In this document: one piece after another, positions 37,508 through 46,705 of the stretch
Numbering within the stretch: the stretch's first letter is position 1
How the letters are laid out: each line of letters starts with the position of its first letter
Origin: Sporosarcina sp. JAI121
Lineage (GTDB): Bacteria > Bacillota > Bacilli > Bacillales_A > Planococcaceae
DNA length: 64,000 bases
Assembly (NCBI RefSeq): GCF_013408665.1
Contig: NZ_JACCCL010000005.1
Span: 1 to 64,000 of the forward strand
Direction of reading: 5' to 3'
Position numbers and translations under genes: made by a program
The notes under the pieces: model-generated
The model's database searches: none
What the model was told of the DNA's origin: nothing
What the model saw: the letters and a program-made list of their open reading frames with translations, nothing else

Positions 37508-38551
37508 ATGGGAGATTCTAAGTTATACTCCTCTCATGACATTGAAAAGCTCAAACAGAAAGTCGCTACCTATAAGGACACCTTAACTGCATTGAAAACG
37601 GGAAATTCAATTGACGACTATCTTTTTATGAAAAGCGAATTTAATGGTTTGAAAACGCAAATCTCAAATTTAGAAGGAATAATGAATGAAAAACAAAGTA
37701 CACAGATAGAGGAGTATGAACAACAAGTTAAAAGTTTTTCGGGTCAGATTGACTCCCTTAACCAAATCGTCAAGGAGTTGGATCAAGATATTTCATTAAT
37801 CATGAATAAATTAAAGAAAGGTGATTGTGATAATCTTTTAGAAGAAATAATTACTCCGGGAGATATACAAGATTCCTTAAACTCCGTAAAAGAAAACGAG
37901 GAGAATGAAGTGAAGCATATAAAAGTAGAAGCTACTAAAACCACAGACCAAACTTCCAATCCTTCTATTCGAAATTCGAACCTTCCACCATCCTATAAAC
38001 AGCTCCGAAAGTTTGTAAATGAAGCGCAAACTATTGAAGATCCACCAGCCAGTCTGACACCTTCAGAAAGCATTGCTATTCAGAAAAATCATCAAGAAGA
38101 GCGGCAGCATTTCAAAAAACAAAGTTTCCCTTCAAACGGTATCCATCCTAATCAGACATATTATGGTCACTACAGAAACAGTGCTACTCAATCAAGCATT
38201 ACTATAAACAAGACTTCATTGGGAAAACCATTCCCAGTAATAGTGAATAGAAACAAATCCTTCATTTTAACTGATGGCGATCCTGAACAAAATTACGAAG
38301 ACATTAATGATTTTCATAAAGTAGCGCCAAATGAGATTTCTGATCAAGTGGATAATGTAGCTTCAATCGAGGTGGAAAAGGCACCAAATGAGATTCCAGA
38401 GGAATTGAATAATGTAGCCTCAATTGAACAGAAAAAAGCACCAATCGAGGCGGAAAAAGAGCCCTATGAGATTTCTAATGAACTGAAACGACAACAACAT
38501 AAAAACAAAGAGACGTCACGTCTTTTCAACCTCTTTCGCAAGAAGCAATAA
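37508..38551 (+). CDS. coiled-coil hypothetical protein with acidic repeat tail
   Basis: 347 residues, hydrophilic. Residues ~8-120 are predicted coiled coil (IEKLKQKVATYKDTLTALK..., KQSTQIEEYEQQVKSFSGQI). The middle is low-complexity, and the C-terminus has short imperfect repeats around KAPNEIPEELNNVASIE. It ends in a basic LFNLFRKKQ. No signal peptide. AAAGGGGTG precedes ATG. Divergent from the Cys-rich gene, and its coiled-coil character matches the 34107 product, suggesting parts of one structural assembly. Family not recognised. Confidence 0.75.
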   Translation: MGDSKLYSSHDIEKLKQKVATYKDTLTALKTGNSIDDYLFMKSEFNGLKTQISNLEGIMNEKQSTQIEEYEQQVKSFSGQIDSLNQIVKELDQDISLIMNKLKKGDCDNLLEEIITPGDIQDSLNSVKENEENEVKHIKVEATKTTDQTSNPSIRNSNLPPSYKQLRKFVNEAQTIEDPPASLTPSESIAIQKNHQEERQHFKKQSFPSNGIHPNQTYYGHYRNSATQSSITINKTSLGKPFPVIVNRNKSFILTDGDPEQNYEDINDFHKVAPNEISDQVDNVASIEVEKAPNEIPEELNNVASIEQKKAPIEAEKEPYEISNELKRQQHKNKETSRLFNLFRKKQ

Positions 38552-38606
38552 TTTCCTTTCATATGGAACTTCTGAAACCAACGAATCGCGTACCCTATTT
38601 ACAAAA

Positions 38607-38640
38607 GCCGCCTTGACTTAGTGTCAAGGCAGCTGTTGTT
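38607..38640 (+). terminator. probable terminator after the 37508 gene
   Basis: GCCTTGAC pairs with GTCAAGGC around a five-base loop; the U tract (TGTTGTTT) is weak. Confidence 0.55.
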
Positions 38641-38816
38641 TAAACTTAAAAATCTAGTGAAATTCAACTATACAAACAGCGTCGTTTCGGAACTTGCACA
38701 TATGTTTCAAGAAAGCCGTATTACGCTGCAATAAATTAAAAACTGTAATAAACAAGTTGAATGCCCGTCCGCCCTGCTTTCTCATGAATAGAATAGCAGA
38801 GAAAGGAGGTGTTAAC

Positions 38817-39476
38817 ATGTCTTATAATAATTCTCGAAAGCATGGATGTGGTGGATGTGGTGGATTTAATCACGGTGGTTCTGCTTGCAACCGGATTGAT
38901 ACTGGAGAGGTCAGGTGCAATTTTGGACCATTCACAGCTATTGATGCGGCTTGTATCAATCCGCGGGCTAACACCGGTTCAATTATCCCGTTTGCTTCTG
39001 GTTTAGTCCCTGTCGCTTTGACTTCTCTCGCTGGCGGATTGGTTGGGATTCCCTTTTTCATTGGATTTGGCACTGCCATTCCAAGTCCAGTCGTTCTTGG
39101 TGCAACGATAAACTTGACAGGTCTAATAAACGAAGCTTTTTCAGTACCCCGTACAGGTAGCGTAACCGCTATTTCCGCATCATACACTTTAACAGCTGCA
39201 TTGAGTGTTCCTGCTGAAACTGCAACGGTCACTGCTCAAATTTATCGCGCACCGGCAGGAAGTAACGTCTTCACTCCTACAGCTGCTCGTGTAGATCTAG
39301 CCCCACCACTAACGGGCCTATTAACTATAGGTACGACACTTTTTGGAGCGTCTTCGAGCTTCGCACCAGTATCGGTATCAGTAGGTGATCGTTTGCTGAT
39401 GGTCTATTCAATATCTGGAACGACTTTAGCCACTACGGCTATAGGTACCGCAAGTGCAGGTATAACTATCGAGTAA
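38817..39476 (+). CDS. exosporium-type protein with BclB-like C-terminal domain
   Basis: 219 residues. N-terminal Gly/Cys/His-rich segment (CGGCGGFNHGGSACNR) replaces the collagen-like repeats found in many relatives. From residue ~55 a BclB-type C-terminal domain follows: GSIIPFASGLVPVALTSLAGG, then VLGATINLTG, FSVPRTGSVTAISASYTLTAALS and VSVSVGDRLLMVYSISG. In cereus-group bacteria this domain occurs in exosporium glycoproteins. AAAGGAGGTG precedes ATG 38817, which decides the start over the longer frame. Strongest single indicator that this cluster concerns the spore surface. Confidence 0.85.
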   Translation: MSYNNSRKHGCGGCGGFNHGGSACNRIDTGEVRCNFGPFTAIDAACINPRANTGSIIPFASGLVPVALTSLAGGLVGIPFFIGFGTAIPSPVVLGATINLTGLINEAFSVPRTGSVTAISASYTLTAALSVPAETATVTAQIYRAPAGSNVFTPTAARVDLAPPLTGLLTIGTTLFGASSSFAPVSVSVGDRLLMVYSISGTTLATTAIGTASAGITIE

Positions 39477-39532
39477 TAGCACACTACTATAGAAACAAAG
39501 ACCAAGAAAAAATGTACAGAAAAGATTTTTAT

Positions 39533-39570
39533 GCCCCTTTCCTCTCAACAATGAAAAGGGGCTTTTTTTA
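39533..39570 (+). terminator. terminator after the BclB-like gene
   Basis: GCCCCTTT pairs with AAAGGGGC, followed by seven T residues. Confidence 0.9.
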
Positions 39571-39982
39571 TTTCTACTTTTACGAGCGCTATTTCAGTCT
39601 AAAGACAGTTAGATATTGGAATCAATTATTTGATTTCGACAGTTTCGATAATAAATTAAAGTAAAAAAGCAAACCGCCCTTCACACAATAATGGTCGAAT
39701 TGCTTTTAAATTTCATAGGTGGTTTCATTGTTTTCTAAATTTGAAGATAAACTATGAAAGTATTCATCCTCTTTTTGTTTGTTATCGATTAAATGAATCC
39801 TACTACTTTTAATAATCTGATGAATGAAATCCTTTTCATCATGTACTGATTTATTCAAAACGGAAAATATTTACTTCGCAAATCCTCCGCAACTATCTAA
39901 AATGGTTATCACTGTTTTGTTCACCAAAATGAAAAACGGCATTTTTTTCAACCTTTCAAAAATGATAATCATCCTATAAGAA
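39571..39982. other. gap with two candidate minus-strand small ORFs
   Basis: No gene of ordinary size. On the minus strand, 39871-39942 encodes a 23-residue peptide (MPFFILVNKTVITILDSCGG...) behind AAAGG. Thirteen bases later 39706-39858 encodes 50 residues from TTG (MNKSVHDEKDFIHQIIKSSR...). Both have coding-like composition, but neither has a recognisable family, so they are candidates only. Confidence 0.3.
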
Positions 39983-40022
39983 AAGGCCTCTCACCCGTTC
40001 AAGCAAACGGATGAGAGGCCTT
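39983..40022 (-). terminator. terminator after the YcdB/SLH protein gene
   Basis: On the minus strand AAGGCCTCTCATCCGTT pairs with AACGGGTGAGAGGCCTT (one mismatch), followed by TTCTTA. Confidence 0.85.
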
Positions 40023-40062
40023 ACTACAATAAAGAAATTTAAATGTTTGGTGAGGATATATA

Positions 40063-42294
40063 TTAATAACTCAAGCTCCTGCCTCTTTCAGACATTTCAT
40101 GGGCTAGGCGGATGATTGAAACTGCCAACTCTGCATACGTCGCTTCCCGATCGGGGTTAAAGTGATTTTGCTCAGTTTTTAATAATCCCAGTGAGGTTGC
40201 TAAGGCAACGTAGCCCGTGTATTCAGTTCGAACCTTATTTGCATCGGCAATTTCAAGTTTATAGATATTGCTTTGTTTAGCTGCTTGTTCAAGCCCTAGA
40301 GCACGTATATACCAGGCTGCCAATTCTTCTCTTTTGACAGGGGTATCAATATCAAAGCTCTGATTGTCCGGTTTAATAATGCCCATTTCAACCGCTCGTT
40401 CAATCGCTTGATACAACGGGTGTTTGGCATCTATATTATCAAAAGTTTGATTCGTGTTTTCGTTTTCATAATAATATCTGCCGGCATAAATATAAGTGAG
40501 TGAACTCATAATCATTTTTATTGCTTCCCCTTTCGATATAGGGGCGTCTCCATTGAATTTTTTAGCGTCTTTTACGTCTAACACATTAGCATTTATAAGA
40601 TAATTAAGTTCCTCTTCTGCCCAAGGATGTGAAATGACAGTTGTATTTCCCCTTTCATACAGGCTATTCCATTCTCCTGTGTTGGCATCTAAAAAACTAA
40701 ATGGTTCTTCGTTAAATACAGGTAGATAAACGAGATCATAGTGATGATTTTTCTCGTTGTTCCCTTGTTTCATATAAGTCAGTTTAACACTTAGGTTCTT
40801 CTTCAAAATAGCTTTTGCATCTTCCTCGGAAATAACTTTATCGCTAGATGGCCAGTTTTCCACTTCTTGATAATTAACGTTAAAGCTGCTTAAAGAGCCA
40901 TCAGCGGATACACCTATACTAATTTGATCGCCCATCACCACAATGCCATCTACAATTCTTGGGAAAGAAAAATGATAAGCACCTGTTCTTTCTTCAAAAT
41001 ATGGTTCTTCTACAGGCATAGCATAGTTGTGTAAATAGGACGGAGCATATTCCTTCGCATATTTAACCGCTTTAGCCAGAGCTTCCTTTTGAGTGAAAGT
41101 GTTCCCTTTATCAGGTTTTTCTCCAATATCCTCTAGAATTTGGCTTGTAATATCATAGTATTGAATAATCTCACCGGTGTCTTTATTAATCTCCAAATGT
41201 GTTCCTGATCCGCCATTCGCATATTCATACATGTATTGAATACTGATGACTGCCTGTCCATTATAATTTTCCCTCTCATCGATCGATTGAACGCTTAGTT
41301 TGACTTTGTCGGATTTAATGGACAGAAATTGTGCGGCAATTTCCTTCGCTTCTTTCAATGTGATTCCGTCCTGTTTTGGCGGCAGTGGATTGGCTACGAT
41401 CTTTTCAATCTTTGTTTTTTCGGGAAAGCTTGCCGAGTAACCGTTGGCAGTTAGCCACTTACCTGAAGACGCGTGAATCCCTTGCAATTTTGTTGAGGGT
41501 TGGTAAACAAGCTCGACACGGCGATCTCCTGTTTGGTAATCGGTATTGACTTGATATTGCAACTCAACAGAAAGATTTTCCTTAACTTTCTTTACAATCT
41601 CATTTTCGTCTTTTATGCCTTTTACATCGTCATAAGTGTTTGCGTCCGCCTTTACCGGGTTCCTGTAAAAACTAACGATTTCACCATTTCCAAGAACAGA
41701 TACTTCTATTCTTTGGTCAGCAATGGATACTTGATTTTTCGTACGGGCAAAAGAGAATGAGTAACGAATTGGTTCTGTTATTATTTGTTGTGGAAAGTAG
41801 TTGAAAGGATTTGCTTCTTGTTGATATCCCTCTCCATTTAGAAACTTCTTAACAAAGCTATCCGCTATTTTTCCAGCTTCCTCTTTTGAGACCTTTGCGG
41901 GGAATAAAGCATCTGCTCCAGAGGGAGGCTGATAGTAAAACTGTTCAATTTCCAAATCTTCTCCGACAAACCCGATATTACCGTGGAACTGCTTGCCTTT
42001 GATCGTCTTTGAGAAGGATAGATCATAACGCACCCGTTCATCATCAGGATAAATGTGACTGCCGCTCATATGGAAATCATTGCTCGTTAAAAAGTCAAAC
42101 TGCTTTGGAAACACGGAATGGAACTTCTTAATTAAATCATTTTTTGTAAACATCGTTTCTGAAGAGGCGACTTGAATTTGTACTCTTTCAGGTTGCTCAC
42201 TCACTGTAGGTGAAGCATTTGCAATAGACGAAAACATTCCTAAAGATAATACGGAAGATGATAATACAATACCAACTTTCTTTAAATTAGCCAA
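40063..42294 (-). CDS. secreted YcdB/YcdC-repeat protein with C-terminal SLH domains
   Basis: 743 residues. Signal peptide (MANLKKVGIVLSSSVLSLGMF... cleaved near IANASP). Residues ~50-560 are repeated PepSY-like YcdB/YcdC modules, each with a LKEAKEIAAQFL- or TQKEALAKAVKYAKEYA-type helix and a paired DLVYLPVF-type strand (four half-modules visible). From ~565 to the end come three S-layer homology motifs (HPWAEEELNYLINANVLD, HPLYQAIERAVEMGIIKP, VALATSLGLLKTEQNHFNPDREATYAELA). It is expected to be anchored to the cell wall. Function unknown. No ribosome-site ambiguity: AGGAGGGATATTTTGGC precedes the coding start. Confidence 0.85.
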   Translation of the reverse strand: MANLKKVGIVLSSSVLSLGMFSSIANASPTVSEQPERVQIQVASSETMFTKNDLIKKFHSVFPKQFDFLTSNDFHMSGSHIYPDDERVRYDLSFSKTIKGKQFHGNIGFVGEDLEIEQFYYQPPSGADALFPAKVSKEEAGKIADSFVKKFLNGEGYQQEANPFNYFPQQIITEPIRYSFSFARTKNQVSIADQRIEVSVLGNGEIVSFYRNPVKADANTYDDVKGIKDENEIVKKVKENLSVELQYQVNTDYQTGDRRVELVYQPSTKLQGIHASSGKWLTANGYSASFPEKTKIEKIVANPLPPKQDGITLKEAKEIAAQFLSIKSDKVKLSVQSIDERENYNGQAVISIQYMYEYANGGSGTHLEINKDTGEIIQYYDITSQILEDIGEKPDKGNTFTQKEALAKAVKYAKEYAPSYLHNYAMPVEEPYFEERTGAYHFSFPRIVDGIVVMGDQISIGVSADGSLSSFNVNYQEVENWPSSDKVISEEDAKAILKKNLSVKLTYMKQGNNEKNHHYDLVYLPVFNEEPFSFLDANTGEWNSLYERGNTTVISHPWAEEELNYLINANVLDVKDAKKFNGDAPISKGEAIKMIMSSLTYIYAGRYYYENENTNQTFDNIDAKHPLYQAIERAVEMGIIKPDNQSFDIDTPVKREELAAWYIRALGLEQAAKQSNIYKLEIADANKVRTEYTGYVALATSLGLLKTEQNHFNPDREATYAELAVSIIRLAHEMSERGRSLSY

Positions 42295-42514
42295 AATATC
42301 CCTCCTAATTTAGTAACCTCTAAATTGTACAATAAATTCCATGAATTGTGAATGAGAGATTTTATATTGATAGATTCTTTATGAAAACCCCTTTCCAGCA
42401 TTGAATACTACTCTTCGCCTTTTCTATTGGTAATTGTAGACAATTCTATTGATAGTATGATTGCTGGAGGTCGAACATGCCTATTTTTTTATTTGATTTG
42501 CTCGTGAATATACT

Positions 42515-42560
42515 TAAAAAAACACCTTTTTCACGGATTCATCCCCGTAAAAAGGTGTTC
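42515..42560 (-). terminator. terminator after the superoxide dismutase gene
   Basis: On the minus strand AACACCTTTTTACGG pairs with CCGTGAAAAAGGTGTT, followed by TTTTTTA. Confidence 0.88.
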
Positions 42561-42578
42561 GGCGTACTATTATTTTTT

Positions 42579-43202
42579 TTATTTCACAATTCCACACGCA
42601 ATACGATCGCCGGAATTACCGGACGGTTGGGTTTTTCCATCATCCGCTGTCGCGTGGATGACAAGGGCTGTCCCGCCTTCTTGTAACAAGGAATTATCTT
42701 TTCCGCTTTCCAATGTGACATGCTCAGCCAAAAACTCATCCTCTACTGTTCCATCCTCACCGACTTCTAGATTAGGTAGATCGCCCGCATGCGGTCCTTC
42801 TTTCTCTTCCAGTCCATGGCTGGCGCCAGTCGGGTTGAAATGTCCGCCCGCTGATTCAAAATCTGGGGCTTCACATTTCCCTGCCTCATGAAAGTGAAAT
42901 CCGTGGAGGCCTTCAGGCAAATCCGTCGCATTCACCTTCACCCGAACACCGCTATCTTCCTCAGTCAATTCCGCTGTTCCAACCGACTTTCCGTTGCTTT
43001 TCACCAAGTCCACAGTTGCAAAAGTTAATTCTTCATCACTCATCTCATCCGCTTTAGACGGGTCAGCGCTATCCGCATCCTTTCCATCAATAGCTTCCCC
43101 GTCCGTTTCGGTAGCCGGAGCCGGGTCATCTTTACCGTCACCGCAAGCCGCAAGGACCATAGCGAGAACAAATACCGAAAGTAATAGTAACCATTTTTTC
43201 AT
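42579..43202 (-). CDS. sodC: Cu/Zn superoxide dismutase-family lipoprotein
   Basis: 207 residues from ATG 43202 (MKKWLLLLS). Lipoprotein signal with lipobox VLAAC, then an acidic spacer and a SodC domain. All metal ligands expected for an active enzyme can be placed: HFH (Cu), GGHFNP (bridging His), ASHG and GPHAGD (Zn His, His, Asp), VIHATADD (Cu His), and the catalytic Arg in GDRIACG with its disulfide Cys. B. subtilis YojM is reported to lack a copper ligand, so this copy may be more competent. Displayed on the outer face of the membrane. Stands alone. Confidence 0.92.
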   Translation of the reverse strand: MKKWLLLLSVFVLAMVLAACGDGKDDPAPATETDGEAIDGKDADSADPSKADEMSDEELTFATVDLVKSNGKSVGTAELTEEDSGVRVKVNATDLPEGLHGFHFHEAGKCEAPDFESAGGHFNPTGASHGLEEKEGPHAGDLPNLEVGEDGTVEDEFLAEHVTLESGKDNSLLQEGGTALVIHATADDGKTQPSGNSGDRIACGIVK

Positions 43203-43515
43203 TTTCACACTCTCCCTCAAGTTAAGTAGCAACACCTTTACAATTCACTCTATTTAGCAAGTTAAACGTGAATTGAAGAATTTGTTTTAATAAGTTATGA
43301 AAGTCTAGTTTAAATCAACATAAATATGGCAATAAGGTTATTTTGATATAATGCATGACACCCAAATATACATGAAAATGCTTGCCTATGTAAATGTCTA
43401 ATATTCTGATTCCTTAACTATTTCTAAAGTTATTCCGAGAAAATAAGTACAAGTTGTAACACTTTCAAATACTATTAATATAATAACAATAGACAATATG
43501 AAAGGAGGTGAGAAT

Positions 43516-43986
43516 ATGTGTGATAATAAATATGAAGGCAAGTGTAGACACTACAATGAAGACAAATGTGGAGAAAAACGTAAAAATCATTATTGCAAAT
43601 GTGAAGACAAATGTAAGGATAAAGAAAAATTCAAACCTATGGTATTAACAACGGGTGTATTGAATACCGTTGTTGGTCAAACAGCAGCTCATATTGAAAT
43701 AGCGAACCTTGATCCAGTTGAAACATTTCAAGCAAGGGTACAGGTTATAAATTGGAACAGTGGTAGTCCAGTAATTCTGCTCAATCAATTAGTAACTCTT
43801 TTACCGAATCGACACATTGTCTTAACTCAAAACGTTGCTCCATTCCACTATGAAGTTAGAATTTTCCATCCCGGAAGTCCGAATGTTATTGCCAATACTT
43901 TTGCAATAAATGCAGCAACTTTCACCCTTCCTGGTTTAACTTTCAACCAAAAAGACCTCATGAAGTTGGACATACCATCTGTTTAA
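43516..43986 (+). CDS. cysteine-rich putative spore-surface protein (43516)
   Basis: 156 residues from ATG 43516 (AAAGGAGGTG seven bases upstream). The first ~40 residues are Cys/Lys-rich (eight Cys: CDNKYEGKCRHYNEDKCGEK..., YCKCEDKCKDK). They are followed by one beta-rich domain: TGVLNTVVGQTAAHIEIANLDPVETFQARVQVINW and PNVIANTFAINAATFTLPGL. No signal peptide. The layout, a Cys-rich head plus a beta jelly-like tail, resembles small exosporium or endospore-appendage proteins, but I cannot assign a family. Separate from the 34-39 kb cluster by two genes. Confidence 0.72.
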   Translation: MCDNKYEGKCRHYNEDKCGEKRKNHYCKCEDKCKDKEKFKPMVLTTGVLNTVVGQTAAHIEIANLDPVETFQARVQVINWNSGSPVILLNQLVTLLPNRHIVLTQNVAPFHYEVRIFHPGSPNVIANTFAINAATFTLPGLTFNQKDLMKLDIPSV

Positions 43987-44361
43987 TTTCAAATTGACCA
44001 ATAAATAGTCCGGAAATAGTAAGTTGTTCTGTGCTATTTATTCCCCGCTTCGTTCTTGTGGAGTAGTATGTTGAAGTAGAAGGCCGTTTATTGAAGACAA
44101 TTTAAAGACTTATGTATTCAAAACATGTAAGTAATTCTGAATTTAATAAGGCGGCATTTTGTTTGATTTTGAACGAAATGTCGCCTTTCCTTCATGAATT
44201 GTTGGCTCACTTCCCGACGAAACACTTCGCCTGCAAAATTCGTATCGATGTTTGAGGTGTCTTCAATATAGCTAGGAAAAACCAGCGCAGGCGCCTTTCA
44301 TGTGGTCGTAGAGGCAAGGAGTGTGAAATCTATAGTTCGGTCTATTCAGTTCAAAAAGCAT
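43987..44361. other. gap with a probable gene remnant
   Basis: On the minus strand 44118-44297 is an uninterrupted 60-codon run with coding character (KAPALVFPSYIEDTSNIDTN...) but no start codon near its beginning, so it is probably the relic of a longer gene. Nothing else is recognised. Confidence 0.3.
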
Positions 44362-44398
44362 AAAAAAAAGGAACAGGCACGTTTGTCGACCTGTTCCT
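44362..44398 (-). terminator. terminator after ahpF
   Basis: On the minus strand AGGAACAGG pairs with CCTGTTCCT, followed by eight T residues. Confidence 0.85.
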
Positions 44399-44440
44399 GT
44401 TCCTATCATATTGATTAAACCGTTATCTCACATTCATTCA

Positions 44441-45970
44441 TTAATTTCGGACTAGATAATCGAATGCACCTAAAGCGGCACTCGCACCTGATCCCATTGA
44501 AATAATGATCTGTTTATGCGGACTATCTGAGCAGTCTCCTGCAGCAAATACGCCAGGTACGTTTGTCGCTCCACGCTTATCGACAACAATCTCGCCAAAT
44601 TTATTGCGTTCAACTGCGTCACCTAGCCAATCCGTATTCGGCACAAGACCAATTTGAACAAATACGCCAGCTAGTTCGATATGTTGTTCCTGGCCTGTGT
44701 CACGCTCAATGTAAGTAATACCATTTACGCTATCAGTACCGGTAATCTCCTTCGATTGAACATTCTTCAGAACAGTAACATTCGGCAAACTGTAAAGACG
44801 CTCTTGTAGAACAGAATCGGCCTTCAACTCAGGCATAAATTCAAGAACGGTTACATGGTTTACAATTCCTGCAAGGTCAATTGCTGCCTCGATACCGGAA
44901 TTACCGCCCCCAATAACAGCGACATCTTTCCCTTCAAACAACGGACCGTCACAATGCGGGCAGTATGCGACCCCTTTATTTCTAAATTCAGCCTCGCCAG
45001 GTACACCGACATTGCGCCAACGCGCCCCTGTTGATAGGATGACAGATTTACTTTTAAGAATAGCGCCGTTTTCCAATTCAATCTCGATAAGATCTTTCTT
45101 TTCCAATCGTTTCGCACGCTGTAAGTTCATCACATCGACGTTATACTCTTTCACATGTTCCTCAAGACTAGCAGCAAGTTTAGGACCTTGAGTACGATTC
45201 ACACTAATAAAGTTTTCAATCGTAGCTGTATCTAAAATCTGACCACCGAAACGATCAGCAACTATCCCTGTACGAATACCTTTACGTGCCGCATAAATTG
45301 CTGCACTCGCACCCGCAGGTCCACCGCCGACAACGAGTACATCATACGGATCTTTATCCGAGAATTCTGACGCGTCTGGTTCGCTATCCATTTTGCCGAG
45401 GATTTCTTCAAGTGACATACGCCCGCTGGAGAACGGTTCTCCATTTAGGTGTACTGTCGGAACAGCCATGATTTTTTTGCTTTCCACTTCATCTTTAAAC
45501 GCTGCACCATCAATCATCGAATGCGTAATACCAGGGTTTAACACACTCATTAGGTTAAGTGCTTGTACGACTTCCGGGCAGTTTTGACAGCTTAAACTAA
45601 TATACGATTCAAAGTAGTATTCTCCCTCAATGTTTTTCACTTGCTCGATAACTTTCTCGTCCACTTTAGGTGCTCTGCCACTCACTTGCAATAAAGCAAG
45701 AACAAACGAAGTGAATTCGTGGCCAAGTGGGATACCAGCAAAAATAACGCCTGTATCTTCACCGATACGATTGACACTAAAGCTTGGTGTTCTTTCTAAT
45801 TCTGCTCTTTCTACTTTAATGCGGGATGACATCGTGGCCAATTCATCCACCAGCGCCACCATGTCACGCGAAATCTTATCAGATCCCGCGCTAACTTTAA
45901 GAAGCACATCGCCTTCCATCATTTCAAGATATTGGGCTAATTGTCCTTTTATATCTGCGTCTAGCATCAT
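44441..45970 (-). CDS. ahpF: alkyl hydroperoxide reductase subunit F
   Basis: NADH-dependent flavoprotein disulfide reductase that recharges AhpC. 509 residues. The N-terminal tandem thioredoxin-like region has CQNC (~residue 129). The thioredoxin-reductase-like part has FAD motif [19 protein letters not shown] (~213), active-site CPHCDGPLF (~338) and NADPH/NADH motif [16 protein letters not shown]. It lies 12 nt after the ahpC stop, the standard ahpCF operon. Confidence 0.96.
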   Translation of the reverse strand: MMLDADIKGQLAQYLEMMEGDVLLKVSAGSDKISRDMVALVDELATMSSRIKVERAELERTPSFSVNRIGEDTGVIFAGIPLGHEFTSFVLALLQVSGRAPKVDEKVIEQVKNIEGEYYFESYISLSCQNCPEVVQALNLMSVLNPGITHSMIDGAAFKDEVESKKIMAVPTVHLNGEPFSSGRMSLEEILGKMDSEPDASEFSDKDPYDVLVVGGGPAGASAAIYAARKGIRTGIVADRFGGQILDTATIENFISVNRTQGPKLAASLEEHVKEYNVDVMNLQRAKRLEKKDLIEIELENGAILKSKSVILSTGARWRNVGVPGEAEFRNKGVAYCPHCDGPLFEGKDVAVIGGGNSGIEAAIDLAGIVNHVTVLEFMPELKADSVLQERLYSLPNVTVLKNVQSKEITGTDSVNGITYIERDTGQEQHIELAGVFVQIGLVPNTDWLGDAVERNKFGEIVVDKRGATNVPGVFAAGDCSDSPHKQIIISMGSGASAALGAFDYLVRN

Positions 45971-45982
45971 TACATCTACTCC

Positions 45983-46552
45983 TTATATTTTCCCTACAAG
46001 GTCAAGGCTTGGTTTAAGTGTTTCTTCGCCTTCTTGCCATTTTGCCGGACAAACTTCACCCGGGTTGTTACGAACATATTGTGCCGCTTTAATCTTGCCA
46101 ACAAGAATGCTTGCATCCCGACCGATGCCGTCTGCATTGATTTCAGCTGCTTGAACGATGCCGTCCGGATCGATAATGAACGTACCGCGTTGTGCAAGGC
46201 CTGCTCCTTCGTCTAGCACATCAAAGTTGCGTGAAATTGTTTGTGCAGGGTCACCGATCATAATATATTCGAGTTTACTAATCGCCTCTGAGTGATCATG
46301 CCAAGCCTTATGTGTGAAATGTGTATCCGTTGAAACGGAATACACTTCAACACCTAGTTCTTTTAATGTTGCGTATTGGTCTTGAAGATCCCCAAGTTCA
46401 GTAGGGCAAACAAATGTAAAATCTGCCGGATAGAAACAAACGACACTCCACTGTCCTTTTAGGTTTCCTTCTGAAACCTCGATGAACTCACCAGTACCGC
46501 TATTGTAAGCTGACGCTGTGAATGGTAGTATTTCTTTTCCAATTAAAGACAT
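45983..46552 (-). CDS. ahpC: alkyl hydroperoxide reductase subunit C (peroxiredoxin)
   Basis: 2-Cys peroxiredoxin reducing H2O2 and organic peroxides. 189 residues, usual ~187. Peroxidatic Cys in [18 protein letters not shown] (~residue 48) and resolving Cys in [11 protein letters not shown] (~167). AGGAGG precedes ATG. The promoter upstream overlaps two PerR-box-like sequences, so peroxide induction through PerR is likely. Confidence 0.97.
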   Translation of the reverse strand: MSLIGKEILPFTASAYNSGTGEFIEVSEGNLKGQWSVVCFYPADFTFVCPTELGDLQDQYATLKELGVEVYSVSTDTHFTHKAWHDHSEAISKLEYIMIGDPAQTISRNFDVLDEGAGLAQRGTFIIDPDGIVQAAEINADGIGRDASILVGKIKAAQYVRNNPGEVCPAKWQEGEETLKPSLDLVGKI

Positions 46553-46651
46553 AAAAAATTCCTCCTAATGTGTTATTTGCTTAGTTAGTTTAGGTCATAT
46601 CGTCAAAACCTAAACCGAAGTAATAATTATAATTTTACTATCACTACTAAA

Positions 46652-46683
46652 CAATAATAATTCTAATACCATAATCATTATTA
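46652..46683. promoter_or_regulatory. tandem PerR-box-like operators of ahpCF
   Basis: Two sequences fit the Per box TTATAAT-N-ATTATAA with few mismatches on the minus strand: TAATAATGATTATGG (46669-46683) and TTAGAATTATTATTG (46652-46666). The first overlaps the ahpC -10 element. Confidence 0.65.
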
Positions 46684-46705
46684 TATAAAGATTATTTTTT
46701 GTCAA
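46677..46705 (-). promoter_or_regulatory. sigma-A promoter of ahpCF
   Basis: TTGACA (46700-46705) and AATAAT (46677-46682) are separated by 17 bp on the minus strand, and the -10 lies in the upstream Per box. Confidence 0.7.
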
